NCBI GenBank assembly: GCA_036320915.1
Contig: JAXBDG010000007.1
Span: forward strand, 310,001-374,000
DNA from: Linnemannia elongata
Lineage: Eukaryota; Mortierellomycota; Mortierellomycetes; Mortierellales; Mortierellaceae
Reading direction: 5' to 3'
Length of the DNA stretch: 64,000 nucleotides
Of this stretch, positions 42,696 through 54,934 are shown in pieces. How positions within the stretch are numbered: the first letter of the stretch is position 1; every line of letters begins with the position of its first letter. The notes under the pieces were generated by a model, which did not search any database, was not told the origin of the DNA, and saw only the letters and a list, made by a program, of their open reading frames with translations. A program made the position numbers and the translations under genes.

Positions 42696-45600
42696 ATAGG
42701 GAGGGTATAGCAGCATAAAAAAAACGAGGCGTGGCAAGAACAAACCTGTTCACCCGGACCCCATCAAACCTATCATGTCCTTCTGGAGACGGGCGTCCTT
42801 TTGTTTTCCTTTGCACCAATTCCTTTCCCTCTCCTTCGATAGCCTTCTCGTCCGTACATCTCAGCTAAATTTTTTCATCTCTCATCTCTTTCAGTTCACA
42901 GTGTGTTCCTTCTTGGACGAAGAACAAAAAAAAAAAGGAGGCGGATTTTTGAGTTCAGACGAACAACGACACAGGCACTACTCACTGCAGTGAGTAACGC
43001 ATCTGTCGTCTCCGTAGAAAATGAAAAAGGTTTCCCGTGTCTTCTCTGTCCTACTCATCACCCCTTTTTTGGCGCTTACTCTTTATCTTTTTCTCCTTTT
43101 GAGTAGACTCTAAACATAGGTAAGGATGAGTTATTCATTGTAAAGAGTGCTGAAGATAGAGAGTAGGAAGGTAGAGAAAAAAAGGATTTATTGAGTGGGT
43201 AAGGAGGATGGAATTTGTGGTATAGGATCTTGCACAGGCACACTGGGACAGAAGGCAACGGAAGAAAGAGAGGGAAAAACAGATAATGAGAAGCGTTTAG
43301 GTTAACTCGGAGTGTATTCAACGCTACAGTCAAAAGACCTATTAAGGAGAAGGAGAAGCCATATAGATGTGAGTAGGAGGGAAGAAAAGTAACAATAGGG
43401 AAGGAGGAGACGGTCGACATTAGCACAACTTCATCCTCTCCACCCTACTATTTCACTGTCATGCCAGCTGTGCATGAACGCATGCAACATTCCAAAACAA
43501 TACATATGGGTGTCAGACAGAACGATAGTGAAGCAAGGACATGGGGCACCGATGGGGGGTGTATGGTTACGGCATCAAACACACACAAGAGTGATGAGTG
43601 ACCAACCTTGCAATGTGTTCGAGTCTTGGCAAACAAATAGAAATGCCAAGGAACAAGGAAGAACAAGATGAAGGAGATGTTGACAAAGGACCAAGAGTCG
43701 ATAAGCTCATTGAACAGGACAAACACCCTCTCCCTCTTTTTTCGTTAAGTCATGATGACAAGCGAGAGTTGTGGGAGGAAAGTGTGGATAGAGATGGGAG
43801 ACGCAAAAAAGGGGTCCCTTGCATGTGTCAGGCTCCACAATAAGAGGATCTAAGCATCACTCTCTTTGTTATGTTTTGTGAACTCACTCACTGCCGTTTC
43901 ACCGTAATCTCATAAACGCGAACACAAAACCGATCCACCAAAAAACAAACAAATGGACGATGCACAGACAACATCAATTTTTCGGTGGGCTCCACAACTC
44001 CAAAGAATTTTGACATGGGTCAGAGGGGGTCGTTTCGAAACAGGAGTGACTGCCGTGTCGCCACACTGCCTCCACGGTCATTTGGAAGGATGGATACAAC
44101 ACACTGAAGAAGGGGGGGTGAAAACAAGAGAGTAAGTAGTAAAGTTCCAGCTAGGCTGCAAAAGGAAACATTGCTAAATGACAAAAAATTGAGAGATAGG
44201 TGCTTTCCTTAAAGTGACAATTCTAACGCCTTTCCTTTCTTTGGAGAAGGATGAGCATGGGACTAAGGGTTGGTTATTCCTTTGGATATCTTGGTTTGAC
44301 TGTAGCATTCGTGGGCTGGGTGTACCCGTCCTTCACTGCCATACACCCTTTGTCTATCGGTAAATCACGTTCCTCTAACTGGTGCTTCTATTTTTTTTCC
44401 CATAGGCTCACCAGTACTTTCGCCTTAGGGGCCGAACTCAGGATATTCCCATGCACCTCGTCCCTACCGAGCACTGCCCAATCTCATATTCTTCGAACTT
44501 TCTTAAGTTAAACTGCATCATACAACGACAGCGTGACCACCTCGCTGCCCTTGTTCTCAGGTCAAGGCATTAGACTCTCATTTTGTCAAGACTGACTTAC
44601 CTCTAAGGGGCTGCGACGGTGGTGAGGTTGATTTGATGGGTTTAGAAAACATTTTCGCGTTATGATTGCCCAATCAACACAGACCCACGTCTCTGGTAAC
44701 AGTGAACACACGCGATGTCGCGTTTATGATTCGATCAAATAAACACAAAACTGATCGAGAAACAAAGAAAGCGGGGAAGGGGGTGGGTGATAGATGGGTG
44801 GGTGAGACGAATAAGCAAGGAATGTGCGAGAAAAAAATCCAGGGGAAAGGAGTAATTGTGATGGGTGCAGGGAAGGTCGACGATGAGAGCAAACAATAAA
44901 CGATAAGGCAAAAAAAAAAAAAAATTAACAGAAGCAAGCAACAAAGTGAACGGGGTCTGCTCTGCATTGACGAGGGGTAGTGTTCAGCACCCTCTCTCAC
45001 GCTCACCCATGCTCTTAATGCAAAGCAAACACCTCTCGCAGAATCAAGCGTTTTTCCATCCATCCATCCATCTTCTCTTTCCCTGATCGTTCACAGCAGT
45101 GCATATGTCTCTCTGCCTTGTTCATGTATGCTCTCTAATCAGAATAATCCCTAGTGGTAGTACGAAAAAAAAATACATTTTGCATGCTTGTTTACGCATG
45201 CCTTTTTTCGATCCGTATAGTGCCCGACCGATCGTTTGGAGTCTCCGCGGAATGCGCGCAGAATTTAACTTTTTTGTTTGTGTCTAGTGTTTTTCCCTCC
45301 ATCCATCGACCATGGAGCAAGGTGTAAGCAATTGAACTCTAATTCTCTTACAATAAAGAGTCAATAAACGCTTTGTGCAACTGATCAATGTTTTTTTTTG
45401 GTGTCGATATCACAACAAATAAAGAGGATCGTCAAAATCTTTACATTGGGTTGGTAGGGAAAAAAGAGTGAGTAAATAGTAAGTGCGTGTGAGTGTGTAA
45501 GTTAGAGTGAGTAAGGGTGAAGATGAGCAAACAAAAGGGACATCAGGAAGCCAACAAAAAGGAGAAATAGGTAAGCAAACAAGGACAGTATCTACAGCAC

Positions 45601-48032
45601 CACGTTCAATGCAGGCAAAGAATGTAAAGACGAGAGAAAACATGGGGATGGGCTTATCCTGAAGTTGTTGGCGCCTGCGCAAAAAAATTGAAGTAGGTAA
45701 TCGACTATGGCGTTCGTACCCTGAACACCACACCCCACTTTAATTTTCGACCGCCCTGTCTTTTGTGTCTAGCTTGACTTTTCCGAGCACCTGTCCGTCC
45801 ATCCCACTATGAGTTCTCCCATCACCAGTTTTTCGTATGCCTTTTGTCTGCATCTCTTCTTCTCCGTGGGATCCCATGTTCATGCACCCTATCCTTCTCT
45901 TCCCTCTCCTCGGCTTATTCTTTCCCCTTCTTGTGCTTAATTTCGTAATCCGAATAGCCTTCCATTTTCGAGAGTGCATCAGGGTTACACCATCTATGAT
46001 CCTCATAGACCAAAAGCAGGAGGGATGGAGGGTCCTCCCTCTGAGAAGATTCTCCGCCGCCAGTTCTTTGTCCCTATCTCTCTTCCTCTCCCTTCCATTC
46101 TCTTCTCGCTCTTCGCTCTTGCATCCTTTCATCCTCAGCTAACAGCAAGCAACAAACAACAAAAAAAAAGAGAAAAATAACTCAATTTGCAATCCACTCT
46201 GTCAAGCATGACCAAGGGAACACATTAGTACGGTGCTCTTTGTTCCAGATGTCGAATAAAGATCAAACAAAAATAAAGGGTCACCTCATAACCGAGGACG
46301 CACGGGGTTCCCGCTCAATTTTATGGTGGTGGTGGTGGTGGTGGTCGTGGGCGATGCGTTTTTGTTTTTAAAACAAACAAACACCCATCAATTTTTCAGC
46401 AGGCCACTTCCCTATGCGTACAAATCGAGATGGCACCTCAGGGTTCCTCCCCTTCACTTTTTTTTTTGCCGCGAACGCGTCGTCTTCTTTCGCCTTTATT
46501 GAACATACAGGAAGAAAGTTCTAGACCCACCTTTTTGTTTTCTCTTGTTTGAAATTTACATCCTTGTTCTCTTCGCCCTTATTACTATCCAGTCCCTACA
46601 TCATCTTTCCTTCTTACCTTTTACCCCTCTCTTCTTCCCATCCTTATTTTTCTTGGAGTGATGCAATCGTATGTCAGGAGGCTCGAGACAAACAATATTC
46701 TTTTGACCAAGAAAAACGTGGCAAGCAAGCAAGGGAAGGGTGAAAAGGGAGAACAAAAGAAGAGGAAAGGGAAACAGTAGACGAGTGTTCATCTTAGGCG
46801 TTTTTCAATATATCAAGAACAGAGCAGCATACAAGGGAATGGAAGAGCAGGGCCTTGGTGTTTGTTCGAGGGTTCAGGGTTCAATGGGGACCTCCTCGAA
46901 CTAGCTAGCCCCTTTGTTTGATTTCATTTTTGTTAGGGCGCAAGCAAGAAGCTGTTGTCCGTTGAAGAGAGAGATACAATGCAAGAAAAAAAAACGAATA
47001 CAAAAATAGTGAAAGAGAGAGTGAGTGAATGCGAGAGAGAGAGTGAGGGGTAGAACAAAGAAGAACCCTGAGTTACTGCCCTCCAAATTTTCAATAAAGA
47101 CAATGATGTGGACTACTTTCATCGAGGGATGAAAGGACATATGTCCAATGTGCAAAGAGCCGCACAGGAGGTACTGGAGATTATGGTGGTAGTAGTCTTT
47201 GGTGGTGATTGGGAGAAGGAAAAGGGTTCAAAGGGGAAGGGAAGGGAGAACTATGCGACAAAAATTGGCCATAGAAATGGGGAGAGAGGAGGAGAGGAGG
47301 CGACATAGCATGACGCGAGGTCGTGTCATTATTGTATCCATCTTTGTTCATTTTATCCTCAGCGAAGGATGAAAGAGCGAGTGTCTGGTCTGATCTAGTC
47401 TGGCTTTCATCTGTATGCGTGTCTATGCTTGTCTACTTGCCTGTCCGGTGGTCCTGCCTCCTCTCATCCTACTCTTCGTCATCTTGTTAGTTAAAACAAC
47501 CAATCTGCACGTAAAATAAACGCAAGTACCTGACAAACCTCCTCCCATCTCTGTTAACATCCATCATCTTGGTCGTATCTTCATCCTGTTAAATCTTCCT
47601 CTCCTTCCTTTTCTTTCCTTATTATTCGTCCTTTGTTTGGGGTATTATAGAGAGAAAGGGTTTTGGGTTGGACCCACTTCGCCCAATGCACCAAGAACCT
47701 CTCTATCCTCTTCCCCTGCTTTGTCTTGTTTGTCCTTTAATCTCCTCCTTTCTCTCTCCCCCCTATTTCATCTCGGTCATCAGGGTTCTCTCTCTCCTTA
47801 TCCTCCCTTGTCCAATTTCTGATCCTCCCTCCTTGGCGGTCTCTCGTGTCTTTATGGTGAGGACCCTTTTCTTTCACGTTCCTTCTCTCCGTGAGATGTA
47901 CCCTCGGTGCTTTATTAACCTTGCATAAACGAGGTCCAACCACGCCTGCCTAACTAGTCAAACAACCATACCTGTATTGCTTTGCCAGAGATATCTGCCG
48001 GGCTTATCTTCTCCACTTCCACCCTCCCCCTA

Positions 48033-48068
48033 TCTCTCTCTCTCTTTCTCTCTCTCTGTCTCTCTCTC
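48033..48068 (+). repeat. CT-rich dinucleotide tract
   Basis: Mostly TC repeats with two interruptions. It forms an inverted pair with the AG tract at 48272-48309, about 200 bp away. Confidence 0.85.
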
Positions 48069-48268
48069 AGATTAAAAAAAGAAAGCATGAGAAAGGTATC
48101 CACGCAACAATAAAAGCCGGAGGGGTTTTTTGGGCGTCAAAGCAACTATTGCTGATGAGAAAAATCCAATCGTGGACGTAATAACAGAAGGTGTATGAAA
48201 AAAGGGATCTGAAAAGGAGACGGACGGACCGATGGAAGAAGGGGTAATTTGAACCTTTGTGAGAAAAG

Positions 48269-48271
<3 letters not shown>

Positions 48272-48309
<38 letters not shown>
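48272..48309 (+). repeat. (GA)19 microsatellite
   Basis: An uninterrupted run of alternating G and A of about 38 bases. Confidence 0.95.
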
Positions 48310-48310
<1 letters not shown>

Positions 48311-49406
48311 GAACAACAGGAAAACCAAAACCAAGTCAACCTGGTCCAAGACGCGAAAAACAAGGGAAGCGAGGGGGAGAAGGACCCAGGCGATCTCCTC
48401 TTACAGCAAGCGGACCTTTCTATGTCTATATGTGCCGTTCACATTTGAGCATCGCGTTACTATGGGTATACTTAAGACGATATATCTATTTTTCCTCCTC
48501 ATCCTCAAGTAAACATCCTCTTTGCCCTTACCCTCATCCCTGAATTGTTTCGAGTTTTAGTCATATGTGTGCTGCTCGGTGTAGGTCCACCATTTTTTTT
48601 CTTTTCAATGCACGAGTTGTCTTTCTCACTCCCTGCCCTTGATTCGGGAATGATACGTTTCTGCGAAAAATCGTAGTCCAGGTACCGACTATCTAGGAGG
48701 AAGAACAAAAAAAGCCAAAGAGACACACGAGATATTTCATTTGACACGGGTATGCCTTGCTTTGACGCATGGCCCTTCCTTTTTTTTTTTTTCTTGTCAC
48801 GAAAAATGACAAACGGAGAGAGAGAGAGGGCAGCCAGTCATGGTCCTTCCCAGATTCAGGTCCTGCTTATAAAATCCTTTGCTTTGATGCAACCTTTTGA
48901 GATATTTTTATTTTTTCGCGCAACTATTTGCAGGCAAGCCGGCAGCATGCCAGATCCGAGTCTGACAAACAGGTGTAAAATATCCTGCAGAAGAGCCGGA
49001 AGGCATACATATGAGATGGATGGGTGCTCGGATGGGGTTGATGGAGGGGAATGTGGACGAGGACGAGGAGGACCGGATTCAGCGAAAAGGCCAAAGTATG
49101 AACACGGACGCGCAGGACCCTTTTTTCTTCTCCCTCTTCTATTTGGTATGGGTTGTGGTCATATATTCCTCAGTTGTGGTTTGTGGCATGGAGCAAATGA
49201 AAGTGACGGATGCATAGTCCTTGATGCCTTGATATTAGACATTCTTGTGGTGACGTGCATATGTGGGATGATGTTGGGGGGGGGGGGGTGTTGTCGATTT
49301 TTGGGTTCTGGGCTGCTGGCGAAGTGGGGGAAGAATATGCATTGATGACGCGGGATCCTGGATATTGAGTGGTCCACCAGAAAGCAAAGAACGAAAGTAG
49401 AGGAAG

Positions 49407-49451
49407 AAAACAAAAACAAAAAACAAAAACAAAAAACAAAAACAAAAAACA
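49407..49451 (+). repeat. A-rich 12-bp minisatellite
   Basis: Alternating CAAAAA and CAAAAAA units form about four 12-13-bp repeats. On the minus strand they give an artificial Phe/Val/Cys open frame. Confidence 0.85.
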
Positions 49452-50468
49452 GCAAAGAAAGGAATCGAAGAAGAAGAGAGTAGAAGGTGAAAAGTAGTAA
49501 AAACGAGTGGGTTGCATTGGAACACTTTTTTTGATCAGTGAACGACCAAAGAAAGAAAAGAAAAGCACGAACAAAACTGAAGCCAAGTTCTGCCAAGGTC
49601 TGTAATGCTTCTTAGTGTGTCAAAGGATGAAGAAGAAAAAAACAACTAGGGTAAACAACAACAACACCAACAAAAAAGAAAACCAAGAGTAATTGGTTCG
49701 ACCTTGCAAACCACACATTGTAGAGCCCCGCATGAATTGTTGTCATATCGACGATCCCTTTGGAGTAAAATGAACCAAAAGAAAAAACGCACAAACAAAA
49801 AAGAGCAGCACCCAGTCGTCAGAATCAGAATGGACGGTTACTGTTCGTTATCATGGACCCATTAAGAAGAACGGAGAAATTAGAGAAAGGTGGTATTGTG
49901 CAGGAAAGGGGAAGGGCACAACTATGATATAACTGGAGAAAAAAAATCCGCGGATTGTCCGCATACTTAAAAGGATGCCAAGCGAGATAGAGAACGAGAA
50001 AGAGTCGAGGTGTGGTCTAGGTGTTTTTGAAAAAAGCAGGTAAATGATAAAACAACAAGGATCATGAAATAAAGCGCGAAAATGAAGAGAGGGAGGGGCA
50101 TGAAAATGTCAGGGTACTACGCAAAAACACACATACGCACGCAATCCATCCCTTTCCTGCTGCTGAGTCTTTGCATTGTGTTCATTTCCGAAGTTTTGGT
50201 ATCCCGTCGATGTGGTTCAGTTAAGAAAATAAATAGTTGATTGTGGAAGAACAAAATGGTTAAATGAAAAGAACCGGCATCTCTTGATGACTAGGTCCGC
50301 AATCGTAAATTATTACAGTTAGTCGCGCGTTTTCTCTTACCGTTGCGGCTCTCATTTAAGAAAAAGGGGATACTAGGGAGGGTGGTAGTATTTGAAGATG
50401 ACCAGTCTAGACCTGGGCCCTTGGATTCAAGATACTGGGACACGAGAGGACCCTTTGACAACAGATGC

Positions 50469-50504
<36 letters not shown>

Positions 50505-52171
50505 GCTCATTTCTGGTAAGAGCAGGAAGGCCCCAAAAATGATGATAGTGGTAGTCAATTGACTACATTTGGCGTGAGGATGAGAGAAAAAAAAGGGGAT
50601 GAAAGACGCACGGGTAGGAGGAGTATGGAAGGAGGAGTATGGAAGGAAAAGAAAAAAAAAACAAAGAGGAGTGAAGGGGTGATGGTTAAGGTGGATCATT
50701 CATTGACAGGTCGAAGGTGATTGATGGGGAAAGTGTAAAAATAAATGAAACGAATTAGCTAGGGATCACTGATTATTCTACAAGGATAATGCTGCGACCC
50801 CTTCTCTCTTTCTCTCTTGCACTCTTTTTCACTATTTCTTCTCTTCTGCAGACCACTTTCTTTCACTCTTTTTGTTTTCAATCTCTCGCTCACTCAACGC
50901 GACGCATGTTTTAGAAATGAAATTCCTCAATTGTAGTCGCAGGATATGACAGGGGGTGAGGACATCCAACGACCTGGGTTTTTGAGTATTGACCTGCGGT
51001 ACCCACATGTTGAGCAAATGGGAGACGCATGTATATTGGAAAGGGGGAGAGACTACCCTTCTGGGGGGTAAGCAGACCCATCAGGGACCAGGCGGGGGAG
51101 AGGAGAGAAGGACAAAGACGAAGATAGAAAGAGTGAGAGAAACGACATTGGTTGAGTGGGTATGTGAGTGTGTTGATGTAGTGTGAGATTGGAAAAAAAG
51201 AGGGAGGAAGGCAGGGAGAACGCGCCGGAGAGAGCGAAGGAGAAGGAGAGAGGAGGCCAGAGGGAGGGGGTGTAGGTGGAGAGAGAGGAGGCGAATGAAT
51301 GAAAGCAAGTAAATGAATGAGTGGTGTGAACAACAAATACAGATAAATAGAGCTACAGTAGGAGGAGTGATTGAAAATGAAGAGAACAAGAGAAAAAAAA
51401 GGGGGGATGAAGAGGAAGGAAAAGGGACGCGAAGGCTGAGAGGCGAAGGAATTCAGAAGGGAGGAGAGATTCATAGAAAAGAGTATTAAAACGAAGTATT
51501 CAATTGCAGGCTAGTTTACTGTAGGAAGGAATAGAGTTGGATGTTATTCAATCGGCCAAATAATCTTTATTTGAACGAGGAGGAAGGAGGATGATAAGTC
51601 CTGTGCAAACATAGGAGCCGCGATTACAGAGGGTACAGGCACCACCGAAAAAAGAGAAAGAAAACAGGGAGGCGAGAAGACAAGAGAACGAGAGAGCGAT
51701 AGAGAAAGAGGAGAGAGAGAGAGAGAGATGATGAAGGCGAGAAAAGAGAGTCAGCGGGGACAGGGATGCAAAGAAAGAAAGGAGGAGGAGGAGGAGGAGG
51801 AGGAGGGATGGATGGTGGTCAATGAAAGAATGTGAATGTGCTATATGTGCTACAGATTATCCTCAGTACCCATCTTTTTTGAGTGTGCCAGTGGTGAGTG
51901 GGTGAGGTGAGGAAACCCTTTTTTTTGATGTTGTTTGTATCTGTCGTTGTCAGTCGTTGTAGTGTAGTCGTTGGTTGTTCGTTGTTGTTGTGCGTTGGAC
52001 CAATTTCTCCGTCGTCCCTTTTTTTCTTCTTTTGCCTCTCTGCCCCCTCTGCCAATTGAATAAAATCTTTATTCAACGTCCTCCTACACACAGAATACAC
52101 ACGAGAGACCCTCTCTCTCTCTGTGTGTGTGTCATTGTCCGTCTGTTTTTGTGGTCCTCTCTAACCAGTCA

Positions 52172-52220
<49 letters not shown>

Positions 52221-53545
52221 CGCAGCCATCCTGACTTGACTGACAATACCCCTCTTCTCTCCTCTTTCAAAGCATAGATAAACTAAAAGAAAGGACATGG
52301 CTCCAAAGCAGAGGAACAAACTACAGACAAAAAAAATAAGTATATAACCTCGGATAAGTTCGTCAGCAGGATTCCTTTTTTTTTTCTCTTGTTCTTTCTT
52401 CTTTCGTTTCTTTGTTTTTGTTACTTTTCTACGACTGTTATTCATTGCCATACTGTATCATCATTCTTTTCTCTCACCACACTCACCTCACTTACCTCAC
52501 CCTCAACAATCCACACTCACCCACCACTCAAGTTACACTTTTATTTTATTACCCTTACACCCCAATCGACACCCCCCGAGCATTGATCGACATCCCTCTC
52601 ATCCTTCTTCTCCCTCTTTTTCACCCTTGCCTTGCCTACCCTTGTCGCCAAATTTTACCCGCCAAAAACAATAACAACAAACAGCATCCACAACATCCCC
52701 CGCCAATACATACATACACGACGTCCTATCCTCACTTTATTTGCTTACCCTACCTTGCCCTACCTTCCTACCCTCAAACACCTCCTCCCTTAAGAACATC
52801 CTGTCATACATTACCATTTATTTGACCGTTGTGTCTTCCTCAAGTGATACTATGTAAGCAAGAAAATTAACTCTAGTTCACTCATGTTCCCGTTCGATCT
52901 GTTTCTTCCTTCGTTCCTCTCTCTTCTTTTTCCCAATGGCCCTTTTCTACCCCCTGTCTTCCTGCTTTTCCTACCTGTCTTTCCCTTCCATCAATCAAAA
53001 CGTGACAAAAGCACGCCCCTGTGTTCATTTAAACGACACAGAAAAGAAAACAAAGTATATGATCGGCACTTTTTTTTCCAATCGTCCTTTCCTTCTCGTC
53101 CCTTACTTTTCTGCACAAACAAATGAAATTAGCATTCGACTGTGAGTGATCGTCCAACCAAGCAAGACTCAACAGAAGTCTGCACAATGAGTAAAAGGAA
53201 GACAGAATGGGGGTTTGAAGGACAAATGGGATATGTCTGGCCAGGGTTTTAATGAGCAAGAAAAAAGGGAAGCAATGCAAGAAAGGGAGTAGAATGGCAT
53301 TGATGTTTGTCTGACTTGAGGTTTGGCATTTTATGAGGACGAAGCGGATGAAAGAAGATAGAGAAACCATCTTCCAAATGTGGTTTGGGTTCGTTTATGT
53401 GTCTCTCTTTATATATATATATATATGTGTGTGTGTTTGTTGTTTGTTGTGGTCGTGTTTGCTGTGTGGACTAACTAGTTCCTCCAGCATCGTTGCGTTT
53501 TTGCTCTTTTGTCCTTTTCTCTCTTTTTTATTTCACCTTTGGAGA

Positions 53546-53548
<3 letters not shown>

Positions 53549-53580
<32 letters not shown>
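53549..53580 (+). repeat. (GA)16 microsatellite
   Basis: Uninterrupted GA repeat, preceded at about 53410-53440 by TA and GT repeats and followed at 53611-53636 by an A tract. Confidence 0.95.
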
Positions 53581-53582
<2 letters not shown>

Positions 53583-54646
53583 TGTAGGAGTTCCGTTCAT
53601 ATGAGCGACAAAAAAAAAAAAAAAAAAAAAAAAAAATAGAGGAAAAGAATTGAATTGAATAATAACGATAGAGAAAAGTCGCCCTTCCCTCAAAATCCAA
53701 TGCTTACTTACTCAACTCCACCGACCTGACCAACCGATCCCATCCACCCCGGACAACCCGCCAACTGACTCCTGTCCTTACTCACACACACACACACTGA
53801 CAACTGCAATCGACAATCGACAATGAAAGCAAGTCATTCAGCATTGGCATTGGCATCATCATCACTATCTCCTTTTTTTCTTTCTTCCTTGGGGCCCACA
53901 TGTTCTTTCTTCCCTTCATCCCTTCCTCTTCTCTCTCGAACACCCTTCTTCTGTCCCCTGTTGCTCTCTCTTTCTTTTCCTTTTCCTTGTCTTTTGATCC
54001 CTTTACCCAGCGCCCGGTGTACTCTCTTGGAGTTTTCAATCTGCCAATAATGCAAATAAGCCTGCCTGCCTGCCTGCCCTTTCCTTTCCTTTTATTTTTC
54101 CTTTTTCTCACTGGCTGGTCATAGTGTTTATGTATTGTTTTCAGTTGCTTACCATATGCTGTGCCACATTCAAACCCGACTGATCCATGCACACGCCCTA
54201 TCCTATCCTACGCTCTTCCTCTCCCACCGTCCCTCTCAATTATTTTTCGCTTCTTTCTTTGTGCTCACATTTCCCTCTCTCTCTCTTCCTCTCTCTCTCT
54301 TCTCGTTGTTATTTTATGCCACCTAGATCAACAATCCCTTCCCATTTGCCCCTCCTTCCATTTCTCCGTCTGTCCATCCCTGCTGCCGCTGTTGCACCCT
54401 GACTCTTTGTCCCTCGTTCGCGTTTCAAAACCAGGAGTACCAACAAAAACAAATATTATCGCGATTCAATACATAACACAGAACGGAGAGAGAGCGAGAG
54501 CCGATCGAAGACAACACACCAACCAGACAGTCTTGAGAGAGAATAAGCGAGATACGAAAACCACCTTTTTATTCAACAACCACCCTGATCGAGAAAACGA
54601 GAGAGCAGCAAAGCCAACACCAACCAACCAGTCAGTACTCTCACAA

Positions 54647-54647
54647 T

Positions 54648-54684
<37 letters not shown>

Positions 54685-54721
54685 GCAACAACAACAACAA
54701 CAACAACCACCACCACCACCA
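54647..54721 (+). repeat. (AAC)n/(CAC)n microsatellite in the bZIP gene leader
   Basis: About 20 near-perfect AAC units with one AGC interruption pass into five CAC/CCA units. It lies 214 bp upstream of the bZIP start codon, so probably in its 5' UTR or promoter. Fungal CAA-rich leaders of this kind are unstructured in RNA (inference). Confidence 0.85.
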
Positions 54722-54934
54722 CAGCAACTAAACACTAAGCACCAGCAACACAACAGCTCTCTTGCTTTGACCTGAAGTCATCACACCAACTTTTTTTCGC
54801 GACCAACTTTACCCTATCTTACACTCACCCACCTTTCAAACAACGAAAACTTCCTCGGCATCTCAGAAAAAGTAGACCCAGCAGCGTATACTCTCTCATC
54901 CTCACCCCTACCCCTCTTGACACTGGCGACTTTC

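Larger units (their letters stand above)
38481..54646. other. 16-kb region without recognisable genes
   Basis: Open frames here are short, strongly biased (Ser/Leu/Phe from CT-rich strands, Arg/Glu/Lys from AG-rich strands) and overlap on both strands. I could not join any of them into a conserved protein. Long homopolymers lie at 38910-38933 (A), 39001-39026 (A), 39211-39234 (T), 41741-41776 (T36), 50470-50503 (T34), 52175-52220 (T46) and 53611-53636 (A). Other simple repeats are GGT near 46323-46345 and GGA at 51781-51807. Lineage-specific non-coding RNA or multi-exon genes with tiny exons cannot be excluded. Confidence 0.45.

Noticed and set aside
44251..44511. Small membrane protein frame (GLRVGYSFGYLGLTVAFVGW)
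   Set aside because: One hydrophobic stretch only, no conserved partner exon, no promoter signal, and the frame loses protein character after about 37 codons.
48752..49345. 197-codon plus-strand open frame
   Set aside because: It begins in a T tract and ends in a G tract, has no coherent domain, and its composition shifts abruptly.
54647..54721. Poly-Cys open frame on the minus strand
   Set aside because: It is the translation of the AAC/CAC microsatellite on the other strand.
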